In this document: in pieces, positions 7,214 through 16,124 of the stretch
Position numbering within the stretch: the first letter of the stretch is position 1
Layout: the number at the start of each line of letters is the position of its first letter
Assembly (NCBI RefSeq): GCF_001905735.1
Contig: NZ_LISW01000003.1
Location: 620,341-684,340, forward strand
Reading direction: 5' to 3'
DNA: 64,000 nt
Origin: Streptomyces sp. CB01249
GTDB taxonomy: Bacteria > Actinomycetota > Actinomycetes > Streptomycetales > Streptomycetaceae
Translations under genes and position numbers: made by a program
The notes under the pieces: generated by a model
Told to the model about the DNA's origin: nothing
What the model saw: the letters and a program-made list of their open reading frames with translations, nothing else
Database searches by the model: none

Positions 7214-8821
7214 ATGCAGCAGGCACCGGTGCTGACGAGCGCGGCGGATCCCGCCTCGGCGGCCTGGCAGGCCAACGAGGCGGCGCATCACGCGCTCGCC
7301 GACGAGCTGCGCAAGCGGCTCGCCACGGCCAGGCTCGGCGGAGGTGAGAGGGCCCGCGCCCGGCATGTGGCGCGCGGCAAGCTGCTGCCCAGGGAGCGGG
7401 TGGACACCCTGCTCGACCCGGGCTCGCCCTTCCTGGAGCTGGCCCCGCTGGCGGCCGAGGGGCTCTACGGGGGCGCGGCACCGGCCGCCGGGGTGATCGC
7501 CGGGATCGGCCGGGTCAGCGGCCGGGAGTGCGTGGTCGTCGCCAACGACGCGACCGTCAAGGGCGGCACGTACTACCCGATGACCGTGAAGAAGCACCTG
7601 CGGGCCCAGGAGGTGGCGCTGGAGAATCGTCTCCCCTGCCTGTACCTCGTGGACTCGGGCGGCGCCTTCCTGCCGATGCAGGACGAGGTCTTCCCGGACC
7701 GCGAGCACTTCGGCCGGATCTTCTACAACCAGGCCCGGATGTCGGGCGCCGGCATCCCGCAGATCGCGGCGGTGCTGGGCTCCTGCACGGCGGGCGGGGC
7801 GTACGTCCCGGCGATGAGCGACGAGGCCGTCATCGTCCGGAACCAGGGCACGATCTTCCTCGGCGGCCCGCCGCTGGTGAAGGCCGCCACCGGCGAGGTG
7901 GTCACGGCCGAGGAACTGGGCGGCGGCGAGGTGCACTCCCGTACGTCGGGCGTCACCGACCACCTCGCGGAGGACGACGCGCACGCGCTGCGGATCGTCC
8001 GGAACATCGTGGCCACGCTGCCGGACCGCGGCGCGCTGCCCTGGTCGGTGCGGCCGGTCGAGGAGCCGAAGGTGGACCCGGCCGGGCTGTACGGCGCGGT
8101 CCCGGTCGACTCGCGTACGCCGTACGACGTGCGCGAGGTGATCGCCCGGGTGGTCGACGGCTCGCGGTTCGCCGAGTTCAAGGCGGAGTACGGCACGACG
8201 CTGATCACCGGCTTCGCGCACATCCACGGCCACCCGGTCGGGATCGTCGCCAACAACGGCATCCTGTTCTCCGAGTCCGCCCAGAAGGGCGCGCACTTCA
8301 TCGAGCTGTGCGACCAGCGCGGCATCCCGCTGGTCTTCCTGCAGAACATCTCGGGCTTCATGGTCGGCCGGGACTACGAGGCCGGCGGCATCGCCAAGCA
8401 CGGCGCGAAGATGGTCACCGCCGTCGCCTGCACCCGGGTCCCGAAGCTGACCGTGGTCGTCGGCGGCTCCTACGGCGCGGGCAACTACTCCATGTGCGGC
8501 CGGGCCTACAGCCCCCGCTTCCTGTGGATGTGGCCCAACGCGAAGATCTCCGTCATGGGCGGCGAGCAGGCCGCCTCCGTCCTCGCCACGGTCAAGCGCG
8601 ACCAGCTGGGCGACGACTGGAGCGCCGAGGACGAGGAAGCCTTCAAGGCCCCGATCCGCGAGCAGTACGAGACCCAGGGCAACGCGTACTACGCCACCGC
8701 CCGGCTCTGGGACGACGGGGTGATCGACCCGCTGGAGACCCGGCAGGTGCTGGGGCTCGCCCTGACCGCGTGCGCCAACGCGCCCTTGGGCGACGCCGGC
8801 TTCGGCGTCTTCCGGATGTGA
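7214..8821 (+). CDS. Acyl-CoA carboxylase beta (carboxyltransferase) subunit, methylcrotonyl-CoA type
   Basis: A 535-residue carboxyltransferase with the crotonase-fold halves of biotin-dependent carboxylases. The N half has the stretch from VVVANDATVKGGTYY to LYLVDSGGAFLPMQDE; the C half has the glycine-rich VGGSYGAGNYSM and PNAKISVMGGEQAA. Length matches methylcrotonyl-CoA carboxylase beta. The neighbours (biotin carboxylase, HMG-CoA lyase, acyl-CoA dehydrogenase) make up the isovaleryl-CoA to acetoacetate branch of leucine breakdown, so 3-methylcrotonyl-CoA is the likely substrate, although Streptomyces enzymes of this kind can also take acetyl- or propionyl-CoA. The start has a good AAGGGGG ribosome site 9 nt upstream. 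Confidence 0.9.
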   Translation: MQQAPVLTSAADPASAAWQANEAAHHALADELRKRLATARLGGGERARARHVARGKLLPRERVDTLLDPGSPFLELAPLAAEGLYGGAAPAAGVIAGIGRVSGRECVVVANDATVKGGTYYPMTVKKHLRAQEVALENRLPCLYLVDSGGAFLPMQDEVFPDREHFGRIFYNQARMSGAGIPQIAAVLGSCTAGGAYVPAMSDEAVIVRNQGTIFLGGPPLVKAATGEVVTAEELGGGEVHSRTSGVTDHLAEDDAHALRIVRNIVATLPDRGALPWSVRPVEEPKVDPAGLYGAVPVDSRTPYDVREVIARVVDGSRFAEFKAEYGTTLITGFAHIHGHPVGIVANNGILFSESAQKGAHFIELCDQRGIPLVFLQNISGFMVGRDYEAGGIAKHGAKMVTAVACTRVPKLTVVVGGSYGAGNYSMCGRAYSPRFLWMWPNAKISVMGGEQAASVLATVKRDQLGDDWSAEDEEAFKAPIREQYETQGNAYYATARLWDDGVIDPLETRQVLGLALTACANAPLGDAGFGVFRM

Positions 8822-8834
8822 GGAAGAGATGACG

Positions 8835-10925
8835 ATGTTCGACACGGTCCTCGTCGCCAACCGCGGCGAGATCGCGGTCCGGGTCATCCGGACCCTGCGC
8901 GAGCTGGGCGTCCGCTCGGTCGCCGTCTTCAGCGACGCGGACGCGGACGCGCGGCACGTACGGGAGGCCGACACGGCGGTACGGATCGGCCCCGCGCCCG
9001 CCTCCGAGAGCTACCTCAGCGCGGACCGGCTCCTGGAGGCCGCCCGCCGCACCGGCGCGCAGGCCGTCCACCCCGGCTACGGCTTCCTCGCGGAGAACGC
9101 GGCGTTCGCCCGGGCGTGCACGGAGGCGGGGCTGGTCTTCATCGGGCCGCCCGCCACCGCGATCTCGCTGATGGGCGACAAGATCCGGGCCAAGGAGACG
9201 GTCGCCGCGGCGGGCGTCCCCGTCGTCCCCGGCTCCTCCGGGAGCGGGCTGAGCGACGCCGAGCTCGCCGATGCGGCGGCCGGGATCGGCATGCCGGTGC
9301 TGCTGAAGCCCTCGGCGGGCGGCGGCGGCAAGGGCATGCGGCTCGTCCGGGACGCGGCGGTGCTCGCGGACGAGATCGCGGCGGCCCGGCGCGAGGCCCG
9401 CGCCTCCTTCGGCGACGACACGCTGCTGGTGGAGCGGTGGATCGACCGGCCGCGCCACATCGAGATCCAGGTCCTGGCCGACACCCACGGCAACGTGGTG
9501 CACCTGGGCGAGCGCGAGTGCTCGCTCCAGCGCCGCCACCAGAAGATCATCGAGGAGGCCCCGTCCGTCCTGCTGGACGAGGCGACCCGGGCCGCGATGG
9601 GCGAGGCGGCCGTCCAGGCGGCCCGCTCCTGCGGGTACGTCGGCGCGGGCACGGTGGAGTTCATCGTCCCGGGCAGCGACCCGTCCTCGTACTACTTCAT
9701 GGAGATGAACACCCGCCTCCAGGTCGAGCACCCGGTGACCGAGCTGATCACCGGACTCGACCTGGTGGAGTGGCAGCTGCGCGTCGCGGCCGGTGAGCCG
9801 CTGCCGTACGGGCAGGACGCCGTCACGCTCACCGGGCACGCCGTGGAGGCCCGGGTCTGCGCCGAGGACCCGGCGCGCGGCTTCCTGCCCTCCGGCGGCA
9901 CCGTGCTCGCGCTGCACGAGCCGCAGGGCGGCGGGGTCCGCACCGACTCCGGGCTCGCCGAGGGCGGCGAGGTCGGCAGCTTGTACGACCCGATGCTGTC
10001 CAAGGTCATCGCGTACGGCCCCGACCGGGCGACCGCCCTGCGCCGGCTGCGGGTGGCCCTCGCGGACACCGTCGTCCTCGGCGTCCCGGTCAACGCGGGC
10101 TTCCTGCGCCGCCTCCTGGCCCACCCGGCCGTGGTGGCGGGCGACCTTGACACCGGCCTGGTGGAGCGCGAGGTGGCCGCACTGGTCCCGGAGGGCGTGC
10201 CGGAGGAGGTGTACGCGGCCGCCGCGCTGCTGCGGCAGCACACCGCGTCCGCCGCCGCCCGCCCCGCGCCCGGCGCCTGGGCCGACCCGTTCTCGGCGGG
10301 CAACGGCTGGCGGCTCGGCGGCGCCCCGGCCCGGACGGTGCTCGACTTCCACATCCCGGGCCACGACCCGGTCCAGGTGGGCCTGCGGCCGTGCGGCGGC
10401 GGGGACACCGAGCTGACCTTCGGCCATGTCGGCGAGGGCGCGAGCCCGCCCGCCCCGGAATCGGGGGCCTGCGGACCGCTGGGACCGCTGCCCGGTACGG
10501 CGGAGAAGGCCAGGACCCTCGCGGCCGGTGACGGCCGGATCGCGTTCGAACTCGCCGGGGTCACCCATGTGTTCGCGTACGCGGTCTCCCCGGAGGGGCA
10601 CTGGCTCGGCCGGGACGGCGACAGCTGGCACGTCCGGGACCACGACCCGGTCGAGGCGTCGCTGACCGGCGCCGCCCGCTCCGGCGCGGACACGCTCGCC
10701 GCGCCGATGCCCGGGACGGTGACCGTGGTGAAGGTGGCCGTCGGGGACGAGGTCGCCGCCGGGCAGAGCCTGCTGGTCGTGGAGGCGATGAAGATGGAGC
10801 ACGTCATCTCCGCGCCGCACGCCGGGACCGTGACCGAACTCGACGTGACCGCCGGGTCAACGGTGGCCATGGACCAGGTGCTCGCCGTGGTCGTGCCCGC
10901 CGCCGGTGCCGGGGAGGACGCATGA
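8835..10925 (+). CDS. Acyl-CoA carboxylase alpha subunit (biotin carboxylase + BCCP), methylcrotonyl-CoA type
   Basis: A biotin carboxylase of about 696 residues with the ATP-grasp region (KPSAGGGGKGMRLV), the HIEIQVLAD segment, EMNTRLQVEHPVTE, and a C-terminal biotinyl domain carrying EAMKMEH, whose lysine is biotinylated. It hydrolyses ATP to carboxylate biotin and hands the carboxyl group to the beta subunit upstream. Two in-frame ATGs occur at 8829 and 8835; AGGAAG at 8821-8826 is only 2 nt from the first but 8 nt from the second, so I prefer MFDTVLVANRGE. It overlaps the HMG-CoA lyase gene by 4 bp (ATGA), which implies translational coupling. Confidence 0.9.
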   Translation: MFDTVLVANRGEIAVRVIRTLRELGVRSVAVFSDADADARHVREADTAVRIGPAPASESYLSADRLLEAARRTGAQAVHPGYGFLAENAAFARACTEAGLVFIGPPATAISLMGDKIRAKETVAAAGVPVVPGSSGSGLSDAELADAAAGIGMPVLLKPSAGGGGKGMRLVRDAAVLADEIAAARREARASFGDDTLLVERWIDRPRHIEIQVLADTHGNVVHLGERECSLQRRHQKIIEEAPSVLLDEATRAAMGEAAVQAARSCGYVGAGTVEFIVPGSDPSSYYFMEMNTRLQVEHPVTELITGLDLVEWQLRVAAGEPLPYGQDAVTLTGHAVEARVCAEDPARGFLPSGGTVLALHEPQGGGVRTDSGLAEGGEVGSLYDPMLSKVIAYGPDRATALRRLRVALADTVVLGVPVNAGFLRRLLAHPAVVAGDLDTGLVEREVAALVPEGVPEEVYAAAALLRQHTASAAARPAPGAWADPFSAGNGWRLGGAPARTVLDFHIPGHDPVQVGLRPCGGGDTELTFGHVGEGASPPAPESGACGPLGPLPGTAEKARTLAAGDGRIAFELAGVTHVFAYAVSPEGHWLGRDGDSWHVRDHDPVEASLTGAARSGADTLAAPMPGTVTVVKVAVGDEVAAGQSLLVVEAMKMEHVISAPHAGTVTELDVTAGSTVAMDQVLAVVVPAAGAGEDA

Positions 10926-11881
10926 CCGCCGACGCCCGCGCCCTGCCGATGACCGTGCCCGCCGAGGGGCTGCCCGCCCGGGTCCGCATCCACGAGGTCG
11001 GCGCCCGCGACGGCCTCCAGAACGAGAAGGAGGTCGTCCCGACCGAGGTGAAGGCGGAGTTCATCCGCCGGCTCGCGGTCGCCGGGCTGACCACCATCGA
11101 GGCCACCAGCTTCGTGCACCCCAAGTGGGTGCCCCAACTGGCCGACGCCGAGCAGCTGTTCCCGATGCTCGGGGACATCGCGGACGTCGGTGACGTGGCG
11201 CTGCCGGTCCTCGTCCCGAACGAACGCGGGCTGGACCGGGCGCTGGCGCTCGGGGCCCGCGGGATCGCGGTGTTCGGCTCCGCCACGGAGACCTTCGCCG
11301 CGCGCAACCTCAACCGCACGGTGGACGAGTCGCTGGCCATGTTCGCGCCGGTGGTGGCCCGGGCCAAGGCCGAGTCGGTGCACGTGCGCGGCTATCTGTC
11401 GATGTGCTTCGGCGACCCCTGGGAGGGGGCCGTGCCGGTCGCGCAGGTCGTCCGGGTCGCGAAGGCGCTGATGGACCTCGGCTGCGACGAGCTGTCCCTC
11501 GGCGACACCATCGGCGTCGCCACCCCCGGCCACGTGACCGCGCTGCTGACCGGGCTCAACGAGGCCGGGGTGACCACCGACGTGATCGGGGTGCACTTCC
11601 ACGACACGTACGGGCAGGCCCTGTCCAACACCCTGGCAGCGCTCCGGCACGGCGTCTCCACGGTGGACGCGTCGGCCGGCGGCCTCGGCGGCTGCCCGTA
11701 CGCGAAGAGCGCGACCGGAAACCTCGCCACCGAGGATCTCGTGTGGATGCTCGACGGCCTCGGTATCGAAACCGGGGTCGACCTCGGCGAGCTCACCGCC
11801 ACCAGCGTGTGGCTCGCCGGACATCTGGGCCGACCCAGCCCGTCCCGTACCGTCCGCGCCCTGTCCCACAAGGAGCAGTGA
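10922..11881 (+). CDS. Hydroxymethylglutaryl-CoA lyase
   Basis: A 319-residue DRE-TIM metallolyase. It opens with IHEVGARDGLQNEKEVV, the family's metal- and substrate-binding start, and has a C-terminal GGLGGCPYAKSATGN that carries the catalytic cysteine and is diagnostic of HMG-CoA lyase. It cleaves HMG-CoA to acetoacetate and acetyl-CoA, the last step of leucine catabolism. A GGGGAGG ribosome site lies just upstream of the ATG, which overlaps the stop of the carboxylase alpha gene. Confidence 0.92.
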   Translation: MTADARALPMTVPAEGLPARVRIHEVGARDGLQNEKEVVPTEVKAEFIRRLAVAGLTTIEATSFVHPKWVPQLADAEQLFPMLGDIADVGDVALPVLVPNERGLDRALALGARGIAVFGSATETFAARNLNRTVDESLAMFAPVVARAKAESVHVRGYLSMCFGDPWEGAVPVAQVVRVAKALMDLGCDELSLGDTIGVATPGHVTALLTGLNEAGVTTDVIGVHFHDTYGQALSNTLAALRHGVSTVDASAGGLGGCPYAKSATGNLATEDLVWMLDGLGIETGVDLGELTATSVWLAGHLGRPSPSRTVRALSHKEQ

Positions 11882-11888
11882 TACCCCG

Positions 11889-13055
11889 ATGTCCCTGGAC
11901 CACCGGCTGACCGCCGAGCACGAGGAACTCCGCCGCACCGTCGAGGAGTTCGCCCATGACGTCGTCGCCCCGAAGATCGGCGACTTCTACGAGCGGCACG
12001 AGTTCCCGTACGAGATCGTGCGCGAGATGGGGCGGATGGGCCTGTTCGGGCTGCCGTTCCCGGAGGAGTACGGCGGGATGGGCGGCGACTACCTCGCGCT
12101 CGGCATCGCCCTGGAGGAGCTGGCCCGGGTCGACTCCTCGGTGGCGATCACGCTGGAGGCGGGCGTCTCGCTGGGCGCGATGCCGGTGTACCGCTTCGGC
12201 ACCGAGGAGCAGAAGCGGCGGTGGCTGCCGAAGCTCTGCTCGGGCGAGGCGCTGGGCGCGTTCGGCCTGACCGAGCCGGACGGCGGTTCGGACGCGGGCG
12301 GCACCCGGACGACCGCCGTGCGCGACGAGGCGACGGGCGAGTGGGTGATCAACGGTTCCAAGTGCTTCATCACCAACTCCGGTACGGACATCACGGAGTT
12401 GGTGACGGTCACGGCGGTGACCGGCCGCAAGGAGAACGGCGCCCCGCTGATCTCCTCGATCATCGTCCCCTCCGGCACCCCCGGCTTCACGGTGGCCGCG
12501 CCCTACTCCAAGGTCGGCTGGAACGCCTCGGACACCCGCGAGCTGTCCTTCGCCGACGTGCGCGTCCCGCTGGAGAACCTGCTCGGCGAGGAGGGCCGGG
12601 GCTACGCGCAGTTCCTGCGCATCCTGGACGAGGGCCGCATCGCCATCGCGGCGCTCTCGACGGGCCTGGCGCAGGGCTGTGTGGACGAGTCGGTGAAGTA
12701 CGCCGCCGAGCGGCACGCCTTCGGGAAGCCGATCGGCGCCAACCAGGCCATCCAGTTCAAGATCGCGGACATGGAGATGCGGGCGCACATGGCCCGCATC
12801 GGCTGGCGGGACGCGGCGTCCCGGCTGCTGGCGGACGAGCCGTTCAAGAAGGAGGCGGCCATCGCCAAGCTGTACTCCTCGACGGTGGCCGTGGACAACG
12901 CCCGCGAGGCGACCCAGATCCACGGCGGCTACGGCTTCATGAACGAGTACCCGGTGGCCCGGATGTGGCGCGACTCCAAGATCCTGGAGATCGGCGAGGG
13001 CACGAGCGAGGTCCAGCGCATGCTGATCGCCCGGGAGTTGGGGATGCAGGCCTGA
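11889..13055 (+). CDS. acdH: Acyl-CoA dehydrogenase, isovaleryl/branched-chain type (AcdH-like)
   Basis: A 388-residue flavoprotein with the acyl-CoA dehydrogenase signatures GAFGLTEPDGGSDAGG and QIHGGYGFMNEYPVARMWRDSKI, near-standard length, and the GEGTSEVQRMLIAREL ending. It oxidises branched short-chain acyl-CoA, here presumably isovaleryl-CoA, passing electrons to ETF. It is the last gene of the operon, 7 bp after the HMG-CoA lyase. From memory, acdH was described in S. coelicolor and S. avermitilis as needed for branched-chain amino acid catabolism and sits in the same order there; the symbol rests on that synteny. Confidence 0.88.
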   Translation: MSLDHRLTAEHEELRRTVEEFAHDVVAPKIGDFYERHEFPYEIVREMGRMGLFGLPFPEEYGGMGGDYLALGIALEELARVDSSVAITLEAGVSLGAMPVYRFGTEEQKRRWLPKLCSGEALGAFGLTEPDGGSDAGGTRTTAVRDEATGEWVINGSKCFITNSGTDITELVTVTAVTGRKENGAPLISSIIVPSGTPGFTVAAPYSKVGWNASDTRELSFADVRVPLENLLGEEGRGYAQFLRILDEGRIAIAALSTGLAQGCVDESVKYAAERHAFGKPIGANQAIQFKIADMEMRAHMARIGWRDAASRLLADEPFKKEAAIAKLYSSTVAVDNAREATQIHGGYGFMNEYPVARMWRDSKILEIGEGTSEVQRMLIARELGMQA

Positions 13056-13116
13056 GCCCGGGGCGGCGCGGCCCGTCCCTCGCGGGATACGGGAAACCCT
13101 GGCCCTCGGGCGCCGG

Positions 13117-16002
13117 ATGGCCAATGATCGGAGCATGCGCGCACAGGACAAGCAGGAGACCGCCGCCTCCCCGGTCCGGACGGAGCCCGCTGCCGCCCGC
13201 TCGGCCGGCACCCCCGGCCCGGCCGTGCTTTCCGGAGCGGTGGGGCCGGTCGGCCTGACCGCTCCGGCGGGCGCGGTCGGCTCCGGCGGGCCGGTGCCCG
13301 GGGAGCGGTTACGGGCCCTGCAGCGCTCGATGGGCAACGCCGCCCTCGCCCGGGCCCTGGAGCAGCAGTGGCAGGACGACTGCCGCGTGCCCGGGCTCTC
13401 CCACGGCGAGGGCGCGTCGGCTCCCGTACAGCGCTCGACCGTGCCGGACGTGCTGCGCGGCCCCGGGCGGCCGCTGGGCGAGGCCGTCCGGACGGAGATG
13501 GAGGCACGCCTCGGCGCCGACTTCTCCGATGTGCGGCTGCACACCGGGCCGGCCGCCCAGCGCTCGGCGGCCGAGGTCGGGGCCCGCGCCTACACCTCGG
13601 GCAGCCATGTCGTCATCGGCTCCGGCGGCGCGGACCGGCACACGCTGGCCCATGAGCTGACGCACGTCGTCCAGCAGCGCCAAGGGCCGGTCGCGGGCAC
13701 CGACAACGGCTCGGGGCTCCGGGTCTCGGACCCCGCCGACCGCTTCGAGCGCGCGGCGGAGGAGAACGCCCGCCGGGTGCTGGCCGGTCCCGTCCCGGCC
13801 GAGGCGGCGCCCGTACAGCGGACGGCGGACGGCCCGGCCCGTACCGGCGGGGAGATCGCCGTACAACGCCTCGGCGAGGGCGAGGCGCCCTTCGACCACG
13901 CGCAGTACTACGCGCACACGAACTGGCAGGCGTCGGCCGAGCAGTTCGAGCAGCGGCTCGGCGCGTACGCCTTCCGGCATCCGAAGGCGCTCGCGGCGGC
14001 ACGCAAGACTGTCCACCGGCTCAAGCAGCTGCTGATCGCGTACTCGCGCGTCGCCCACAAGGACTCGGCACTCGCCAACAAGGCGTTCTTCCAGGACGAC
14101 CGGACGAGCGGCGGGCAGGTGGGCGAGAAGATGACCACCGCCCAGATCAACGATTTCTTCTCCCGGGACGGCAACGTCCGTGAGCTGATGACCGCCGTCT
14201 ACAACGCCGCCTACTACAACAAGGGCGCCCAGCTGTCGCTCAAGGAGATCCTCAACGCCATCATCGGGCCGCAGCCGCAACTGGCGTCGACCCTCGGCAT
14301 GAACGAGGAGGAGCTGAAGAAGCACTCCGCGTTCCTCAACGGCTGGACCCGGCCGGTCCTGTGGGCCGGGGCCAACCTCGTGGGCAAGGGCTACAACTAC
14401 GAGAAGGACCCGTACGCCCTGGGTGGCCTGCTGTGGCAGTCGGAACCGGAGACCCTGGTCGGCGACACCCGGGAGATGATCGACAGCCAGGGGCCGCGCA
14501 AGGAGCGCGACGAGGCCGCCAAGGCGTCCCACCGCAAGTCACCCCAGGACTACGAGGACCGCGGCGCCCCGCTCAGCGCGCGTGAGCTGGAGTTCGCGGG
14601 CAAGCCGGGTCCGACCGACAAGCTGCCCTGGAACGAGGGCGCGGCCTACTGGGAGATCCAGCAGAACGAAGCCTGGCCGAAGGCGAACGCCGAGCGGGGC
14701 ATCCCGATCGTCGCCGGCATGTCCGGCACCACGACCCGGATGCTCAAGACCTTCCAGTGGATCAACGTGTCCGGGGTGGACGTCTTCGACTACCGGATGG
14801 CGCTGATGGGCTGGATGCTGCCGTCCTGGGACCACTCGCTCTACGAGATCCTGCGCGGCTCCTGGGCGGCCGGGGTCAAGGGGCCGGGCGAGACCGCCGC
14901 CCGGGCGGGCAAGGGCGCGGCGCTGATGTACCAGACGATCGCGCCCTTCACGGAGGAGGAGCTGCGCCAGAACGTCTGCGTCGACGGGCAGTTCCCGCAC
15001 GAGCTGATGTATCTCGCGGAGGCCAACGCGGCCCGTGCGGTCGCCCCCGCGGCCAGCGGCTTCATGGAGCCCGGCCAGGCGACTGCCGGTCTGGCGCGGG
15101 ACAAGTACGACGCGTTCGTGGCGGGCGACGTCCTGCCCGCCACGAAGCAGATCACCGAATGGAAGCAGCGGAACGACGGCGCCTCCACCCAGGCCGTCGC
15201 GGAGAAGTTCAAGCCCGCGCACGCGACCGCGCTGATGACCTACACCGGTGGCGCGCACCAGATGATCAACTCGGTGCTGCGCAGCCGGCTGCTGCCCGAG
15301 GGGTACGCGCCGTACGGGACAGGCGGCCTGGCCGCCGCGGGTGCCGAGGCCATCTCGCTCCAGCAGATCAAGAAGCAGCTCAAGTGGGCCGCGCAGGACC
15401 CCGATGCCGAGCCGGTGAACACCCTCGACGAGGACCCGGTGATCGCGCCACAGCTCGCGGCCGCCAAGGGCACGAACCAGGCGGCCAAGGAGGCGGCCAT
15501 CGCCGTCATCGACGCGCGCGTCGACCTTCTCGCGCCCGTGCTGTTCGAGGAGATGAAGGCGCACGCCGACATGACGATGGAGGCGCTGACGCGGCTGCCT
15601 CCCGTCACCGGCACCGTCTTCCGCGGCGACTGGAACGCGGGCGGCGACGAGTCGGTGTACCGGCTCGGCAAGCAGGCCGCGGTGAACTACCGGCCGGGCT
15701 CCGTCTTCACCACCTCCTTCGACAGCACCAGCCGGGACGAGCCCGTGGCCATGGACTTCATGCGCGATCAGAAGGTCTCCGGCAAGGCGACGCACCGCAT
15801 CCTGCTGGAGCTGACGCTGACCGGGAAGTACGGCCGCGACGTCGAGCCCTTCCACCGCTACCAGGCCACCGAGGCGGAGGTCCTGCTCATGCCGGGCGCG
15901 AACTTCAAGGTGACCCGGAGCGAGTGGAGGCAGGACCCGAGTCACAAGGCGGACAAGGGCGGCAGCGACTGGTACGAGCACGTCTGGGCGACGGAGGCCT
16001 GA
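13117..16002 (+). CDS. eCIS-core (DUF4157) protein with C-terminal ADP-ribosyltransferase domain; contains a TTA codon
   Basis: A 961-residue protein with no signal peptide. Residues 64-90 hold the LRALQRSMGNAALARA motif and residues about 111-190 the DUF4157/eCIS-core domain ending in HELTH (179-183). The middle (about 250-820) is unrecognised, mostly alpha-helical looking, with an IPIVAGMSGTTTRMLKTF segment. The C-terminal 130 residues fit an R-S-E class ADP-ribosyltransferase: VFRGDW (R836), FDSTS (S870-T-S872) and TEAEVLLMPG (E919-x-E921). Such proteins are cargo of extracellular contractile injection systems, so this is probably an effector; its target is unknown. Leucine codon 65 is TTA (13309-13311), so translation should require the bldA tRNA. 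No strong ribosome site is seen at ATG 13117 or ATG 13135. It stands alone between acdH and desE, with no injection-machine genes in the window. Confidence 0.82.
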   Translation: MANDRSMRAQDKQETAASPVRTEPAAARSAGTPGPAVLSGAVGPVGLTAPAGAVGSGGPVPGERLRALQRSMGNAALARALEQQWQDDCRVPGLSHGEGASAPVQRSTVPDVLRGPGRPLGEAVRTEMEARLGADFSDVRLHTGPAAQRSAAEVGARAYTSGSHVVIGSGGADRHTLAHELTHVVQQRQGPVAGTDNGSGLRVSDPADRFERAAEENARRVLAGPVPAEAAPVQRTADGPARTGGEIAVQRLGEGEAPFDHAQYYAHTNWQASAEQFEQRLGAYAFRHPKALAAARKTVHRLKQLLIAYSRVAHKDSALANKAFFQDDRTSGGQVGEKMTTAQINDFFSRDGNVRELMTAVYNAAYYNKGAQLSLKEILNAIIGPQPQLASTLGMNEEELKKHSAFLNGWTRPVLWAGANLVGKGYNYEKDPYALGGLLWQSEPETLVGDTREMIDSQGPRKERDEAAKASHRKSPQDYEDRGAPLSARELEFAGKPGPTDKLPWNEGAAYWEIQQNEAWPKANAERGIPIVAGMSGTTTRMLKTFQWINVSGVDVFDYRMALMGWMLPSWDHSLYEILRGSWAAGVKGPGETAARAGKGAALMYQTIAPFTEEELRQNVCVDGQFPHELMYLAEANAARAVAPAASGFMEPGQATAGLARDKYDAFVAGDVLPATKQITEWKQRNDGASTQAVAEKFKPAHATALMTYTGGAHQMINSVLRSRLLPEGYAPYGTGGLAAAGAEAISLQQIKKQLKWAAQDPDAEPVNTLDEDPVIAPQLAAAKGTNQAAKEAAIAVIDARVDLLAPVLFEEMKAHADMTMEALTRLPPVTGTVFRGDWNAGGDESVYRLGKQAAVNYRPGSVFTTSFDSTSRDEPVAMDFMRDQKVSGKATHRILLELTLTGKYGRDVEPFHRYQATEAEVLLMPGANFKVTRSEWRQDPSHKADKGGSDWYEHVWATEA

Positions 16003-16053
16003 GGGCGGCGCCCCGCTCACGGGGCCGGACCCCGTCGACAGGTCGACAATGCG

Positions 16054-16072
16054 TGAGGTTAGGCTAGCCTTC
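16054..16072. promoter_or_regulatory. Iron box (DmdR/IdeR-type operator)
   Basis: TGAGGTTAGGCTAGCCTTC matches 14 of 19 positions of the actinobacterial iron box TTAGGTTAGGCTCACCTAA and is palindromic around its centre. It lies about 50-70 bp upstream of the siderophore-binding lipoprotein gene, so that gene should be repressed by iron-loaded DmdR1. Confidence 0.8.
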
Positions 16073-16124
16073 CCTTGAACGTGTCACCTGCCGGTCTCCG
16101 GCTCGTACGAAGGCGGATTCCGTC

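Noticed and set aside
13651..13671. HELTH motif read as an active zinc metalloprotease
   Set aside because: This HExxH is the hallmark of the DUF4157 eCIS core; without the downstream metal ligand of a protease clan I do not call protease activity, though it is not excluded.
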